From Celeribacter baekdonensis B30 (lineage in GTDB: Bacteria > Pseudomonadota > Alphaproteobacteria > Rhodobacterales > Rhodobacteraceae), in the NCBI RefSeq assembly GCF_000299875.1, contig NZ_AMRK01000001.1:186001-250000 (forward strand): a DNA stretch of 64,000 bases, written 5' to 3'. Position numbers and translations under genes: made by a program. Positions 19,842 to 29,089 of this stretch are shown here, piece by piece. Each line of letters begins with the position of its first letter. The stretch's first letter is position 1. The notes beneath the pieces were generated by a model that was not told where the DNA came from, searched no databases, and saw only the letters and a list, made by a program, of their open reading frames with translations.

Positions 19842-19900
19842 AGCATCACCCCCATCCAGATCGCATATGGCATAAGCTTGGCCCCGCTTTCAATCGCGGA

Positions 19901-20983
19901 TCACAGATAGCGATCGGAAAGAAGCGCAAGGGCTTCATGGCGCAACAGGGATGCGGGGTCATGACCGCATCGTTTTGGGATCTGTATCGCGTTGAGATGC
20001 GACAGCCGGGTTGGCGCTGGTTGGTGTGGGTCATGGTTCAGGGCCAGGGGCATGACGCGAATGCCGGCGACGTGGTAGGCCTGAAAATCAGCAAGCACGA
20101 GGTTGTAGCGTTTCGACACCAATCCGGCCGAAGAGGTCGTGACCGGAAGGAAAGGCGCGATGTGCATCGCTTTGATCGACACGTCTTCGACGCCAAAGAG
20201 ATAAGCGGTATCGACCCCTTCCGTCAGGATTTCGCAGCGTTGCGAGACGTCGAGGGTTTGGAGCAGGTTTTGAAAGGGTCGGCGCAGGCGGACCAACCCC
20301 ATGCGTCCGATGTTTGGCAATGTGGTTTCGATCAGGGCCACCAAAGGCGACAGGCCGCCCGAATGGGTGGAAATGAGTGTCCCCGGTGTGAGCGTTTCGA
20401 TCAAACGGGGCCCGTGCTCGGTATCGACCAGTGCTTTAGCGGCGATACCTTCGGAATAGCCTAGAGGTTCAACATGATCGGAAAAGGCAAAACAGGTCAC
20501 ATCGGAGGTCAGGGACGGTCTGTCGACGGCAAACAATATCCGCGCAAGGTCGTCTTCGTGTAGGGGCACAGGACGGTCGGTGGAGGATTTGGATGTTATG
20601 GCGCCAGTCTCAAGATTCTCGGCACCAATCCACGCGCTGTTGGTTTGACAACACCAACTGTAGGTGATGCGAATGGGGGTCTCTTTGCTCCATGCGGATA
20701 GATCAAGAGAGAGAACGGAGAGGGTTTGACCCTGTTCGACGGCCACCCAAAGCCGACCATTGGGACCCATCACCATATGAAAACTGCGTCTGAGTTCGGC
20801 GTGACGTTCAAAGTCGATCAGATCAAGTGGCTGGCAAAATTGGTCCGGGATCGCAGTCTCAAGGATCACACTGCCGCTGTGCAAGACACGGCGGCCCACG
20901 GGCCCACGCGCGGCACCTTGCTGCAATCCAAGTGAGTTGTAAACCGGGTGGCACTTCGTTGCCACTGCCCCAAGCCACGCCAT
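19901..20983 (-). CDS. Hint (Hedgehog/intein)-domain family protein, apparently catalytically degenerate
   Basis: A 360-residue protein with no signal peptide. The N-terminal half (HSGSVILETAIP; SFHMVMGPNGRLWVAVEQGQ-like strands; SLDLSAW) resembles the beta-sandwich found before Hint domains in many Rhodobacteraceae proteins. The second half reads IETLTPGTLISTHSGGLSPL, LFGVEDVSIKAMHI and AYHVAGIRVMPLALNH, in the positions of the TPGTxIxTxxG start and later strands of a Hint_2 domain. The catalytic cysteine that normally precedes TPGT is not present, so autoproteolysis is unlikely. The role of these roseobacter Hint proteins is not known. Divergent from dapE across a 343-base spacer. Confidence 0.7.
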   Translation of the reverse strand: MAWLGAVATKCHPVYNSLGLQQGAARGPVGRRVLHSGSVILETAIPDQFCQPLDLIDFERHAELRRSFHMVMGPNGRLWVAVEQGQTLSVLSLDLSAWSKETPIRITYSWCCQTNSAWIGAENLETGAITSKSSTDRPVPLHEDDLARILFAVDRPSLTSDVTCFAFSDHVEPLGYSEGIAAKALVDTEHGPRLIETLTPGTLISTHSGGLSPLVALIETTLPNIGRMGLVRLRRPFQNLLQTLDVSQRCEILTEGVDTAYLFGVEDVSIKAMHIAPFLPVTTSSAGLVSKRYNLVLADFQAYHVAGIRVMPLALNHDPHQPAPTRLSHLNAIQIPKRCGHDPASLLRHEALALLSDRYL

Positions 20984-21326
20984 ATGATGCCCGCCCCCTC
21001 ATGACCATGACCTTGTTCAAAGGTCATAATCTGCACAGTGCCGATGACGCAGATCCAACATTTGGGAAACCACACGGAAAACCGCGTTTTATTGACTTGT
21101 TAATGGGTGACAGAACCGTTCGGGTTTACCCGCAACTGGGTCTGACGTCTGCCTCACCTTTGTTTTGATCATACTCAAACATGCAATTCGGATTTAGTTA
21201 ACACTTTTCCGCCCGCTCAAGAATGGCGGTGTGATCTGTTACAACCGCGCAACAATCTTCGGATTGCCCCGCGCGGGCGGGGCGGGTAACTCTTGAGGCC
21301 ATATTTGGGGACCAAAGGAGACCGCA
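20984..21326. other. 343-base spacer between the Hint gene and dapE
   Basis: No convincing gene. The spacer must contain both divergent promoters. Visible structure: a small inverted repeat CGGGT-TT-ACCCG at 21121-21132 and a stronger hairpin GCCCCGC (21266-21272) with GCGGGGC (21277-21283) 43 bases before the dapE start. The AAAGGAG-type ribosome site of dapE sits just before 21327. The middle (21060-21240) is comparatively AT-rich with GTTAAC at about 21198. Confidence 0.5.
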
Positions 21327-22484
21327 ATGGCGCTCGATACACCGCTCGATCCCGTTCAACTGACAGCCGACTTGATCCGCTGTCCAAGTGTCACACCAGA
21401 CGAGGCTGGTGCGCTGGCCCTTTTGGAACGCGTGTTAACGAAAGCCGGTTTTGTCTGCGTTCGGGTCGATCGCAATGGCACGCCAAACCTGTTTGCCCGT
21501 TGGGGCAAAAAGGCCGCGGCGCGCAGCTTGGGCTTTAATGGCCATACGGATGTTGTCCCCGTCGGCGATCTTGCGGCTTGGACCCATGACCCATTTGGCG
21601 GCGAGATCGCAGATGGTCTGCTGTGGGGGCGTGGGGCCACCGATATGAAATCCGGCGTGGCGGCTTTTGTTGCCGCCGCTTGCGACTATGCGACCCAAAC
21701 CCAGCCGAAAGATGATGCCATCATCATCACCATCACGGGCGATGAAGAGGGCGACGCCACGGATGGCACCATCGCTCTGCTCGATTGGATGGCGCAAAAC
21801 GGCGAGGCGATGAGTGATTGCCTTGTTGGCGAACCGACCTGTCCGAACACCATGGGCGAGATGATGAAAATCGGACGACGTGGCTCTCTCACCGCCTATT
21901 TCACCGCGCGCGGCATTCAGGGTCATGTCGCCTACCCGCATCAGACCCACAATCCGGTCCCGGTTTTGGCGCGGCTGATGGCCGATCTCTCGGCACATAC
22001 GCTGGATCAGGGCACGGCGCATTTCGACCCAAGCAACCTAGAAGTCACAACCTTTGACACTGGGAATCCGGCAACCAACGTGGTTCCGGCACTCTGTCAG
22101 GCCACCGTCAACATCCGCTTTAATGACGCTCACTCAGGCGCGTCTCTGTCTGAGTGGCTGCGCGCCAAAGCCGCGCGCATGGCCAAGGAAACCGGGATCG
22201 AAATCGAGGTGCGGTTTTCCATTTCGGGCGAAAGTTTCCTGACACCTCCCGGTGCTTTCGTGAACTTGGTGGCCAGGTCGGTTGAGACGGTCACAGGCCT
22301 GCGCCCGGAACTCTCAACCACGGGCGGCACGTCGGATGCGCGGTTTGTCAAAAACCACTGCCCTGTGGTCGAATTTGGCCTCGTCGGCAAGACCATGCAT
22401 AAAGTCGACGAACAGGTGCCAGTCTCGCAAATCGAAGACCTGAAAAGGGTCTATTCCCGCCTGATTGGGGACTATTTCGCATGA
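21327..22484 (+). CDS. dapE: succinyl-diaminopimelate desuccinylase
   Basis: A 385-residue M20-family metallohydrolase releasing succinate from N-succinyl-LL-diaminopimelate, the step after dapC in lysine and peptidoglycan precursor synthesis. The dinuclear zinc and catalytic motifs are visible: [32 protein letters not shown] and near the C-terminus [11 protein letters not shown] dimerisation domain lies in the middle ([17 protein letters not shown]). GGAG lies upstream of ATG 21327. The stop overlaps the next gene (ATGA), so it is the first cistron of dapE-GNAT-DUF2064. The pathway partner dapD is at 16.2 kb. Confidence 0.97.
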   Translation: MALDTPLDPVQLTADLIRCPSVTPDEAGALALLERVLTKAGFVCVRVDRNGTPNLFARWGKKAAARSLGFNGHTDVVPVGDLAAWTHDPFGGEIADGLLWGRGATDMKSGVAAFVAAACDYATQTQPKDDAIIITITGDEEGDATDGTIALLDWMAQNGEAMSDCLVGEPTCPNTMGEMMKIGRRGSLTAYFTARGIQGHVAYPHQTHNPVPVLARLMADLSAHTLDQGTAHFDPSNLEVTTFDTGNPATNVVPALCQATVNIRFNDAHSGASLSEWLRAKAARMAKETGIEIEVRFSISGESFLTPPGAFVNLVARSVETVTGLRPELSTTGGTSDARFVKNHCPVVEFGLVGKTMHKVDEQVPVSQIEDLKRVYSRLIGDYFA

Positions 22485-22906
22485 GCATCACCATTTGCAA
22501 AACCGATGACATCAAGGCCTGTTTGGCGTTGAGACTGGTGGTTTTTGTTGAGGAACAAAACGTCCCACTTGAAGAAGAAATCGACACATTCGACGATGAG
22601 GCGACGCATTTCCTCGCCCAAGACGAGGCGGGTGCCGCCGTGGGCACCGCACGCATCATCGAAGCTGGTGAAATCGGCAAAATAGGCCGGGTTTGTGTCG
22701 AAAAATCGCAAAGAGGCGCGGGGCTTGGGGCGGCTCTGATCGAGACGTGTTTGGCCGATCTAAAGACCCGCCCTCATATCAAAACCGCGAAACTCGGCGC
22801 GCAAAATCACGCCATCGGGTTTTATGAACGGTTCGGTTTCCGCGTGATTGGCGACGAATATATGGACGGTGGCATCCCACATCACGACATGGTCCTCGCC
22901 CTGTGA
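22481..22906 (+). CDS. GNAT family N-acetyltransferase (ElaA-like)
   Basis: A 141-residue cytoplasmic acetyltransferase of the single-domain GNAT type. [18 protein letters not shown] is the ElaA/YjgM-like N-terminal signature; the acetyl-CoA-binding motif A is [18 protein letters not shown] with the Q/RxxGxG/A core RGAGLG, and the C-terminal [21 protein letters not shown] is motif B. The substrate is unknown, but small amines and amino acids are usual. It shares an ATGA overlap with dapE and a GTGA overlap with the next gene, so the three are translationally coupled. Confidence 0.9.
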   Translation: MSITICKTDDIKACLALRLVVFVEEQNVPLEEEIDTFDDEATHFLAQDEAGAAVGTARIIEAGEIGKIGRVCVEKSQRGAGLGAALIETCLADLKTRPHIKTAKLGAQNHAIGFYERFGFRVIGDEYMDGGIPHHDMVLAL

Positions 22907-23493
22907 GGCCACATCTGGTCCTTATGGTTAAGGAACCGCATCCCGGTCGGGTCAAAACCCGGCTGGGCCGTGACATCGGCATGGTGCGCGCGGCATGGTG
23001 GTTTCGTCACCAAGCGCTTGGGACCATCCGACGCCTGCGCGATCCTCGTTGGGATATTGTGTTGGCTGTCTCGCCAGATCACGAAGGTCTTTTAAGTCGG
23101 GTTTGGCCCGATGATCTTATCAAAATGCCACAAGGTCATGGTGACCTTGGTGCCCGTATGGCGCGCGTGATGCGGGCCTGCGCTCCGCATCCAACCTGTG
23201 TCATTGGTGCCGATATTCCGGGTCTTCAAAAAGCCCACATTCGACAGGCTTTTACAGGATTAGGGTCACATTCTGCCGTGATCGGCCCTGCCGCAGATGG
23301 GGGATATTGGCTCATCGGGCTGCGTCACCCGGCGCAGCAACCCGCAGGCTTCTTAACCTCAGTGCGCTGGTCCACGCGCTGGGCGCGAGAGGACACACTT
23401 GCTTCGGCAAAACAGATGAGTTGGGCCAAGTTAGAGACGCTTTCAGATGTTGATGACCTCTCTGATCTGCGCCGACTGAATGAGCGCGACTGA
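22903..23493 (+). CDS. DUF2064/TIGR04282-like putative nucleotide-sugar transferase
   Basis: A 196-residue protein starting with GTG in a GTGA overlap with the preceding acetyltransferase. The start of the mature sequence, LVLMVKEPHPGRVKTRLGRDIG, carries the KxPxxGxVKTRL signature of the GT-A-like DUF2064 family, related to MobA/CofC-type nucleotidyltransferases; VIGADIPGLQKAHI is the family DxP motif and GPAADGGYWLIGL is also conserved. Family members have been named arsenosugar biosynthesis glycosyltransferases, but no arsenosugar context is present here and no activity can be assigned. Confidence 0.88.
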   Translation: MRPHLVLMVKEPHPGRVKTRLGRDIGMVRAAWWFRHQALGTIRRLRDPRWDIVLAVSPDHEGLLSRVWPDDLIKMPQGHGDLGARMARVMRACAPHPTCVIGADIPGLQKAHIRQAFTGLGSHSAVIGPAADGGYWLIGLRHPAQQPAGFLTSVRWSTRWAREDTLASAKQMSWAKLETLSDVDDLSDLRRLNERD

Positions 23494-23567
23494 CCGCCCA
23501 TGATGATTTCATCACATCCGCTGCTTTGTCAGTGGTGAGGCGCAGCGGGCCGTGGTAGATTCGCCCT

Positions 23568-25823
23568 ATGAACAAGATCCCCACCAAAGACGAAATCCTC
23601 CAATGGATTTCCGATCACCCGACTGAGAGCGCAAAACGCGATATTGCCAAGGCTTTTGGCATCAAAGGTGCTGCGCGGATTGACCTGAAACGTATCCTCA
23701 AAGAACTTGAGGCGGAGGGTCACCTGCAAAAGCGGCACAAGACCTATCGCGACCCGGATAAACTCCCCCCGGTGTCGGTTTTGTCCGTGTTTGCCCCTGA
23801 CGCTCAGGGCGATTTGTTTGCGCGCCCGCTGGAATGGACCGGCGAAGGTCCCGAGCCCCGGATTTTGATGGTACTGCGTGAAAGCGATGCCGCCTTGGGC
23901 GAGGGCGAGCGGATTTTGGCCAAGCTGCAAGAGGTAAAAGGCGAGGATCACCAATATGAGGCCCGCCTGATCCGTAAAATAGGCTCTAATCCACGCAAAA
24001 TCTTGGGTATCTATCGCAAAGATGCCGAAGGTGGGCGGGTTGTGCCGATCGACAAAGGCAACGACAAAGACTTTCTGGTCCGGTCGGGCAATGACTATGG
24101 CGCGCAGGACGGTGAATTGGTTGAGGCCGAGCAAGCCGGGCCAAAGGGCCGTATGGGCTTGCCTCTGGCGCGCATCATCACCCGTCTGGGCGACCCGAGT
24201 GCGCCCAAGGCCGTGTCGCTGATCGCGATCCACCAACATGGCATTCCCGATGATTTCCCCGATGATGTGATCGCCGAGGCCGATGCCGCCAAACCAGCGG
24301 GTCTCAAGGGCCGCGAGGACCTGCGCGATCTGCCTCTGGTGACCATTGATCCGGCAGATGCGCGCGACCGTGATGATGCGATTTGGGCCGAATTCGACCC
24401 TGATCCAGCCAATAAGGGCGGGTTTATCCTTTGGGTCGCGATTGCCGATGTGGCGCATTATGTGACACCCGGTTCCGCGCTTGATCGCGAGGCGTGGAAA
24501 CGTGGCAACTCGACCTATTTCCCGGATCGGGTTGTGCCGATGTTGCCGGATCGCCTGTCCGGCGATCTGTGTTCGCTGCACGAAGGCGTGCCGCGTGCCT
24601 GTTTGGCCGTGCGGATGGTGATTGATTCCGAAGGCAAAAAGAAATCGCATCGCTTCATGCGCGGTCTGATGAAATCGGCCGCCGCCCTGAATTACGCCGA
24701 AGTGCAAGCGGCCCGCGATGGGCAACCCAATGAGGCCTGTGCCCCGTTGATGGACACGGTGATCGGGCCGATTTACGAGGCTTACGAGGCCCTCAAACGC
24801 GCCCGCCATGACCGTCAGCCGCTGGATTTGGATCTGCCTGAACGCAAAATCGTTTTGAGCGAAGATGGGCGTGTCGCCTCTGTTGCTCTGGCCGAGCGGT
24901 TTGATGCGCATCGGCTGATCGAGGAGTTCATGGTGCTGGCCAATGTCTCCGCCGCCGAAGAACTGTTTCATCGCAACCGACCGCTGCTCTACCGTGTGCA
25001 TGAAGAACCCTCGGGCGAGAAACTTGACGCGCTGCGCGAAGTGGCACAGGCCTCGGGCTTTACGCTGGCCAAGGGACAGGTGATCCACACCTCGCATCTG
25101 AACAGGCTTCTGGCTCAGGCCGAAGGCACGGAGCAGGACGAATTGATCAACATTTCGACCCTGCGCTCGATGACCCAAGCCTATTACCACCCGGAGAATT
25201 ACGGCCATTTCGGTCTCGCCCTGCGCTCATACGCGCATTTCACCTCGCCGATCCGCCGTTATGCCGATCTTGTCGTCCATCGCGGTCTGATTTCAGCCCA
25301 TGGTTGGGGCAAGGACGGCTTGTCTGCCGATGAGATTGAGCGTTTGGAGGTGACGGCCAAACATATCTCCGAAACCGAACGTCGCTCGATGACGGCGGAG
25401 CGCGACACGAATGACCGCTATCTGGCCTCCTATCTGAGCGAACGCATTGGCAATGAGATGACCGGGCATATTTCGGGCATCCAAAAATTTGGCGCTTTCA
25501 TCAAACTGGATGAAACCGGCGCCGATGGCCTTGTGCCGGTGCGCACGATGGGCGCAGAGTTTTTCCATTACGACCCAGACGAGCAAACGCTGATGGGGGC
25601 TGACACCGGCATGAAGATTTCGATTGGTCAAAAGGTCGTTGTGCGTATTGCCGAGGCTGTGCCTGTGACCGGCGGGTTGGAGTTGGAATTGCTGTCAATT
25701 GACGGGGCGTTGATGCCGCGCGGACCGCGCCGGGCCAAAGGCCGCGTGGTGTCGCGCAAGTACAATAAAGGTAAGGCCCATAAGGAAAAGATCCGCAAGA
25801 AAGTACAGCGGCGGCGGAGCTGA
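23568..25823 (+). CDS. rnr: ribonuclease R
   Basis: A 751-residue processive 3'-5' exoribonuclease that degrades structured RNA and helps ribosome quality control. Order: N-terminal winged-helix region (about 1-70), cold-shock-like OB folds (about 80-240), an RNB catalytic domain (about 250-590) with the acidic motif VTIDPADARDRDDA that binds catalytic metals, an S1 RNA-binding domain (about 625-705; GHISGIQKFGAFIKL) and a lysine/arginine-rich tail KKVQRRRS. RNB and S1 order is that of RNase R/RNase II, and the basic C-tail and length (family usually 740-820) favour RNase R. Its start has no strong ribosome site visible. Confidence 0.95.
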   Translation: MNKIPTKDEILQWISDHPTESAKRDIAKAFGIKGAARIDLKRILKELEAEGHLQKRHKTYRDPDKLPPVSVLSVFAPDAQGDLFARPLEWTGEGPEPRILMVLRESDAALGEGERILAKLQEVKGEDHQYEARLIRKIGSNPRKILGIYRKDAEGGRVVPIDKGNDKDFLVRSGNDYGAQDGELVEAEQAGPKGRMGLPLARIITRLGDPSAPKAVSLIAIHQHGIPDDFPDDVIAEADAAKPAGLKGREDLRDLPLVTIDPADARDRDDAIWAEFDPDPANKGGFILWVAIADVAHYVTPGSALDREAWKRGNSTYFPDRVVPMLPDRLSGDLCSLHEGVPRACLAVRMVIDSEGKKKSHRFMRGLMKSAAALNYAEVQAARDGQPNEACAPLMDTVIGPIYEAYEALKRARHDRQPLDLDLPERKIVLSEDGRVASVALAERFDAHRLIEEFMVLANVSAAEELFHRNRPLLYRVHEEPSGEKLDALREVAQASGFTLAKGQVIHTSHLNRLLAQAEGTEQDELINISTLRSMTQAYYHPENYGHFGLALRSYAHFTSPIRRYADLVVHRGLISAHGWGKDGLSADEIERLEVTAKHISETERRSMTAERDTNDRYLASYLSERIGNEMTGHISGIQKFGAFIKLDETGADGLVPVRTMGAEFFHYDPDEQTLMGADTGMKISIGQKVVVRIAEAVPVTGGLELELLSIDGALMPRGPRRAKGRVVSRKYNKGKAHKEKIRKKVQRRRS

Positions 25824-25922
25824 ACGACACGGATAGCGGATTATCGCCGCCTCTGCGTTCCCGGCTTCAACCCCGCCAAGGTTTTGGTCTACGGTCGAGT
25901 AACTGTTATTGGAGCTGTCAGA

Positions 25923-27185
25923 ATGCGCCCTGTTTTCCTCTCTGTCTTTGGTCTGTTTTTCGGGCTTGGCCTCACCTCCGCCACCGCACAGCCTGCGGGG
26001 CACATTGCGGAATTGCCGCATCAATTTAATCGGGAGAGTGCCGTGACCTTGGTCTCATCCACCTCACAAGCCGGGCTGGACGCGTGGATCGCCGGGTTTA
26101 AGACCCGTGCCATGCGCGAAGGCATTTCTCAAACCACCTTTGATCGCGCCTTTCGCGGTGTGCGCTATAATGAAGACGTGATCGCCAAGGATCGCAAACA
26201 GTCCGAATTCACCAAACAAATCTGGGATTATCTCGACAGCGCCGCCTCCCCCACACGGGTGTCGAACGGTCAGGCGGCGATGCGCAAACATGCGGCGGTT
26301 TTGGACGGGGTCGAACGGGTGTATGGCGTCGATAAACATGTGGTTGCGGCAATCTGGGGCGTTGAGAGTGCCTATGGCGCGACCCGCGGTGACACCAATG
26401 TGATCGAAGCCATGGCGACGCTGGCCTATGACGGGCGGCGCGGCCGGTTTTTTGAAAGCCAACTTTTGGCGGCTTTGAAAATCCTTCAGTCGGGCGACAC
26501 CTCGCCCCATAACATGAAGGGAAGCTGGGCCGGTGCTATGGGCCACACCCAGTTTATTCCGACCTCTTTTCTGGCCTTTGCGGTCGATGGCAACGGCGAT
26601 GGAAAACGCGATATTTGGTCGAATGACCCGACCGATGCGCTGGCCTCCACGGCCGCCTATTTGGCCAAACACGGTTGGAAAAAGGGACAGCCTTGGGGCG
26701 TCGAAGTGCGACTTCCGGCTGGATTCGACTATAGTTCTGCGCGCCGCGACACCATGCGTGCGCCGTCAGATTGGGCCTCTTTAGGGGTAATGGGAATCGA
26801 CGGACGGCCCGTGCCGAACTACGGCAAAGGCTCGATTCTTTTGCCTGCGGGCGCGTCAGGCGCGGCCTTTATGATCTTTGACAACTTCGCGGTGATTGAG
26901 CGGTACAACAAGGCGGATGCCTATGTGATCGGCGTTGGCCACCTCTCAGATCGACTGCGGGGTGGCCCGGCGATTCAGGCGTCTTGGCCGCGCGGCTATG
27001 CACCGTTGTCGTTTAAAGAAAAGATGCAGATGCAGCGGATTTTGAAGCGCAAAGGCTTCTTGGATGACAAGGTCGATGGCATCATTGGCCCGAACACGAT
27101 CAATGCGATCCGAGCGTTTCAGAACTCGGTCGGCGTGACCCCGGATGGTTATCCGTCACAGACGCTTTTGAAACTGTTGAAATAA
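25923..27185 (+). CDS. lytic murein transglycosylase (MltB-like, SLT type) with peptidoglycan-binding domain
   Basis: A 420-residue secreted enzyme from ATG 25923 with GGAG upstream; the in-frame upstream extension is not supported. Signal peptide about 1-22 (VFLSVFGLFFGLGL, cleavage near TATAQ). The catalytic domain (about 50-330) carries AIWGVESAYGATRGDTNVIEAM with the active-site glutamate, and GAMGHTQFIPTSF. A PG_binding_1 domain lies at the end (RKGFLDDKVDGIIGPNT, IRAFQNSVG). It cleaves glycan strands to 1,6-anhydromuramic ends, probably in the periplasm. Convergent with rppH. Confidence 0.93.
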   Translation: MRPVFLSVFGLFFGLGLTSATAQPAGHIAELPHQFNRESAVTLVSSTSQAGLDAWIAGFKTRAMREGISQTTFDRAFRGVRYNEDVIAKDRKQSEFTKQIWDYLDSAASPTRVSNGQAAMRKHAAVLDGVERVYGVDKHVVAAIWGVESAYGATRGDTNVIEAMATLAYDGRRGRFFESQLLAALKILQSGDTSPHNMKGSWAGAMGHTQFIPTSFLAFAVDGNGDGKRDIWSNDPTDALASTAAYLAKHGWKKGQPWGVEVRLPAGFDYSSARRDTMRAPSDWASLGVMGIDGRPVPNYGKGSILLPAGASGAAFMIFDNFAVIERYNKADAYVIGVGHLSDRLRGGPAIQASWPRGYAPLSFKEKMQMQRILKRKGFLDDKVDGIIGPNTINAIRAFQNSVGVTPDGYPSQTLLKLLK

Positions 27186-27192
27186 GAGGATC

Positions 27193-27672
27193 TCAGGCCA
27201 AATGGCCTGAGAATTCCGTCACCAAAGCCTGATAAATATCGCGCTTAAACGACACAATATCAGACACCAATCCGGCAGAATCGGTCCATTTCCATTGGCC
27301 AAATTCCGGGTGGTCGGTGTCGATATTGATGGCGCTCTCAGCCCCTTTGAAACGCAGCACAAACCAGAGCTGTTTCTGACCGCGATATTTGCCCTTCCAG
27401 ACCTTGCCCAAAAGGTGATCCGGCAAATCATAGGTCAGCCAATCAGCGGACTGCGCCAGCACCTCGACATGATCTGACTTCACGCCAATTTCTTCCCAAA
27501 GCTCGCGTAAAGCGGCCTCTTCCGGCGTTTCACCGGCATCAATTCCGCCTTGCGGCATCTGCCAGGCACCGGGCGTGTCGATGCGCTCACCGACAAAAAT
27601 CCGGCCCTCGGCGTTCAACAACATGATCCCCACGCAAGGGCGGTAGGGCAAAGTGGATCGGTCTTTGGTCAT
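27193..27672 (-). CDS. rppH: RNA pyrophosphohydrolase RppH
   Basis: A 159-residue Nudix hydrolase that removes pyrophosphate from 5'-triphosphorylated mRNA (and diadenosine polyphosphates), starting RNA decay. Start ATG 27672 follows GAGGACC; an ORF reading to 27717 crosses the terminator. [11 protein letters not shown] and [15 protein letters not shown] precede the Nudix box ([20 protein letters not shown]) with its REXXEE residues. Length and the [10 protein letters not shown] motif fit alphaproteobacterial RppH. The gene begins just past an intrinsic terminator after ctpA, see findings. Confidence 0.96.
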   Translation of the reverse strand: MTKDRSTLPYRPCVGIMLLNAEGRIFVGERIDTPGAWQMPQGGIDAGETPEEAALRELWEEIGVKSDHVEVLAQSADWLTYDLPDHLLGKVWKGKYRGQKQLWFVLRFKGAESAINIDTDHPEFGQWKWTDSAGLVSDIVSFKRDIYQALVTEFSGHLA

Positions 27673-27685
27673 CAGGTCCTCGCAA

Positions 27686-27710
27686 GAAAAAAGGGGGCCA
27701 CGCGGCCCCC
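27686..27710 (-). terminator. intrinsic terminator between ctpA and rppH
   Basis: On the minus strand GGGGGCC and GGCCCCC (27693-27699 and 27704-27710 on plus) form a 7-bp GC stem with loop GCGT followed by six T (27687-27692). It lies 12 bases past the ctpA stop and only 14 bases before the rppH ATG, so ctpA transcripts should mostly end here. Confidence 0.92.
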
Positions 27711-27721
27711 TCTCCATAGGA

Positions 27722-29047
27722 TCAATTGCCGATTTTCGACAGGCCTTTCAGCAGGTCGATCGCATAAGCAAGTTGGAAATCCTCATCGCGCAATTTCGCG
27801 GACTCTTCGGCGGCGGCGCGTTCTTCTTCGATCTTGCGGCGCTCATCCTCGGTGAAACTGTCGTTGTTGAGCGCCCCGCGCAGATCGGCCTCGGAACGCA
27901 ACTTCGGCGCATCCGCCGTCTCGTCGGCTTCGGGCAGGCGCGGCGGCTGTGCGACGATGATGTCGGGCGAAATGCCAAGCGCCTGAATCGAGCGACCCGA
28001 CGGCGTATAGTAACGCGCCGTGGTCAGGCGCATCGCCCCGTCAGAGCGCAGCGGCATGACCGTTTGCACCGAGCCTTTGCCAAAGGATTTCGTCCCGACA
28101 ACAACCGCGCGATGGTGATCTTGCAGAGCGCCCGAGACGATTTCAGAGGCCGAGGCCGAGCCGCCATTGATCAGCACGACAATCGGTTTGCCCTCGGCCA
28201 AATCGCCCGGACGCGCATTGACGCGTTCGCTGTCTTCGGGCGTGCGGCCGCGGGTCGAGACGATTTCACCCTCTTCCAGGAAAGCATCAGAGACCTTGAT
28301 CGCCTGATCCAACAGCCCGCCGGGGTTGTTGCGCAAATCGACGACGATGCCATCGACATTGGCCATGCCGCCCAGTTCTTCGACACCTTTTTTCAGGCCA
28401 TCTTCGAGGTTCGGATAGGTTTGTTCGTTGAATGTGGTGACACGCAGCACGATGGTATGATCTTCCACGCGCGAGCGCACGGCGGTCAATTTGATCGTGT
28501 CGCGGATGATGGAGATGTCGAAGGGCTCTTCAACCCCCTCGCGCACCACGGTGATGACGATCTCGGAGCCAACCGGCCCGCGCATCAACTCCACGGTTTG
28601 ATCAAGGGTCATGCCCATCACGCTGCTGCCATCCACGGCGGTGATATAATCGCCGGTTTCGACACCTGCGATATCGGCGGGCGTGCCGTCCATCGGAGCG
28701 ACGACTTTCACAAAGCCCTCTTCTTGCGTGACCTCAATGCCAAGCCCGCCAAAGGAGCCGGAGGTTTGCACCCGCATATCGGCGGCGTCTTTTGGGGACA
28801 GATAGGAGGAATGCGGGTCAAGTGAAGAGAGCATGCCGTCAATGGCCGCCTCGATCAGCTCTTCGGAGTCAACCTCTTCGACATATTGCGCGCGGATGCG
28901 TTCAAACACGTCCCCAAAAAGATCAAGCTGCTCGTAGACGTTGCTGGACTTCTCGGCTTCTTGCGCCAAAAGCGGGCCGGCGAATTGCGTCGAGATCAAT
29001 GTGCCTGCAAGGATACCGGCCACGCCCGCCATCAAATATTTCTTCAT
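27722..29047 (-). CDS. ctpA: carboxyl-terminal processing protease (S41 family)
   Basis: A 441-residue periplasmic protease from ATG 29047 with a GAGAGG ribosome site. Signal/anchor about 5-28 ([14 protein letters not shown]). A PDZ domain (about 85-170: [16 protein letters not shown]) precedes the peptidase core (about 180-380), where GGSASASEI carries the catalytic Ser and [12 protein letters not shown] the Lys of the Ser/Lys dyad; [10 protein letters not shown] is also diagnostic. Members process tails of cell-envelope proteins. It follows the EnvC-like gene and lies in the conserved alphaproteobacterial order with gpmI and rppH, ending at a strong terminator. Confidence 0.94.
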   Translation of the reverse strand: MKKYLMAGVAGILAGTLISTQFAGPLLAQEAEKSSNVYEQLDLFGDVFERIRAQYVEEVDSEELIEAAIDGMLSSLDPHSSYLSPKDAADMRVQTSGSFGGLGIEVTQEEGFVKVVAPMDGTPADIAGVETGDYITAVDGSSVMGMTLDQTVELMRGPVGSEIVITVVREGVEEPFDISIIRDTIKLTAVRSRVEDHTIVLRVTTFNEQTYPNLEDGLKKGVEELGGMANVDGIVVDLRNNPGGLLDQAIKVSDAFLEEGEIVSTRGRTPEDSERVNARPGDLAEGKPIVVLINGGSASASEIVSGALQDHHRAVVVGTKSFGKGSVQTVMPLRSDGAMRLTTARYYTPSGRSIQALGISPDIIVAQPPRLPEADETADAPKLRSEADLRGALNNDSFTEDERRKIEEERAAAEESAKLRDEDFQLAYAIDLLKGLSKIGN

Positions 29048-29089
29048 TCCTGTTCCTCTCACCCGCCCGCCATGCGGGCCCTTGATCGA

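Noticed and set aside
23529-25208. 559-residue open frame on the minus strand
   Set aside because: Antisense to rnr and without family similarity.
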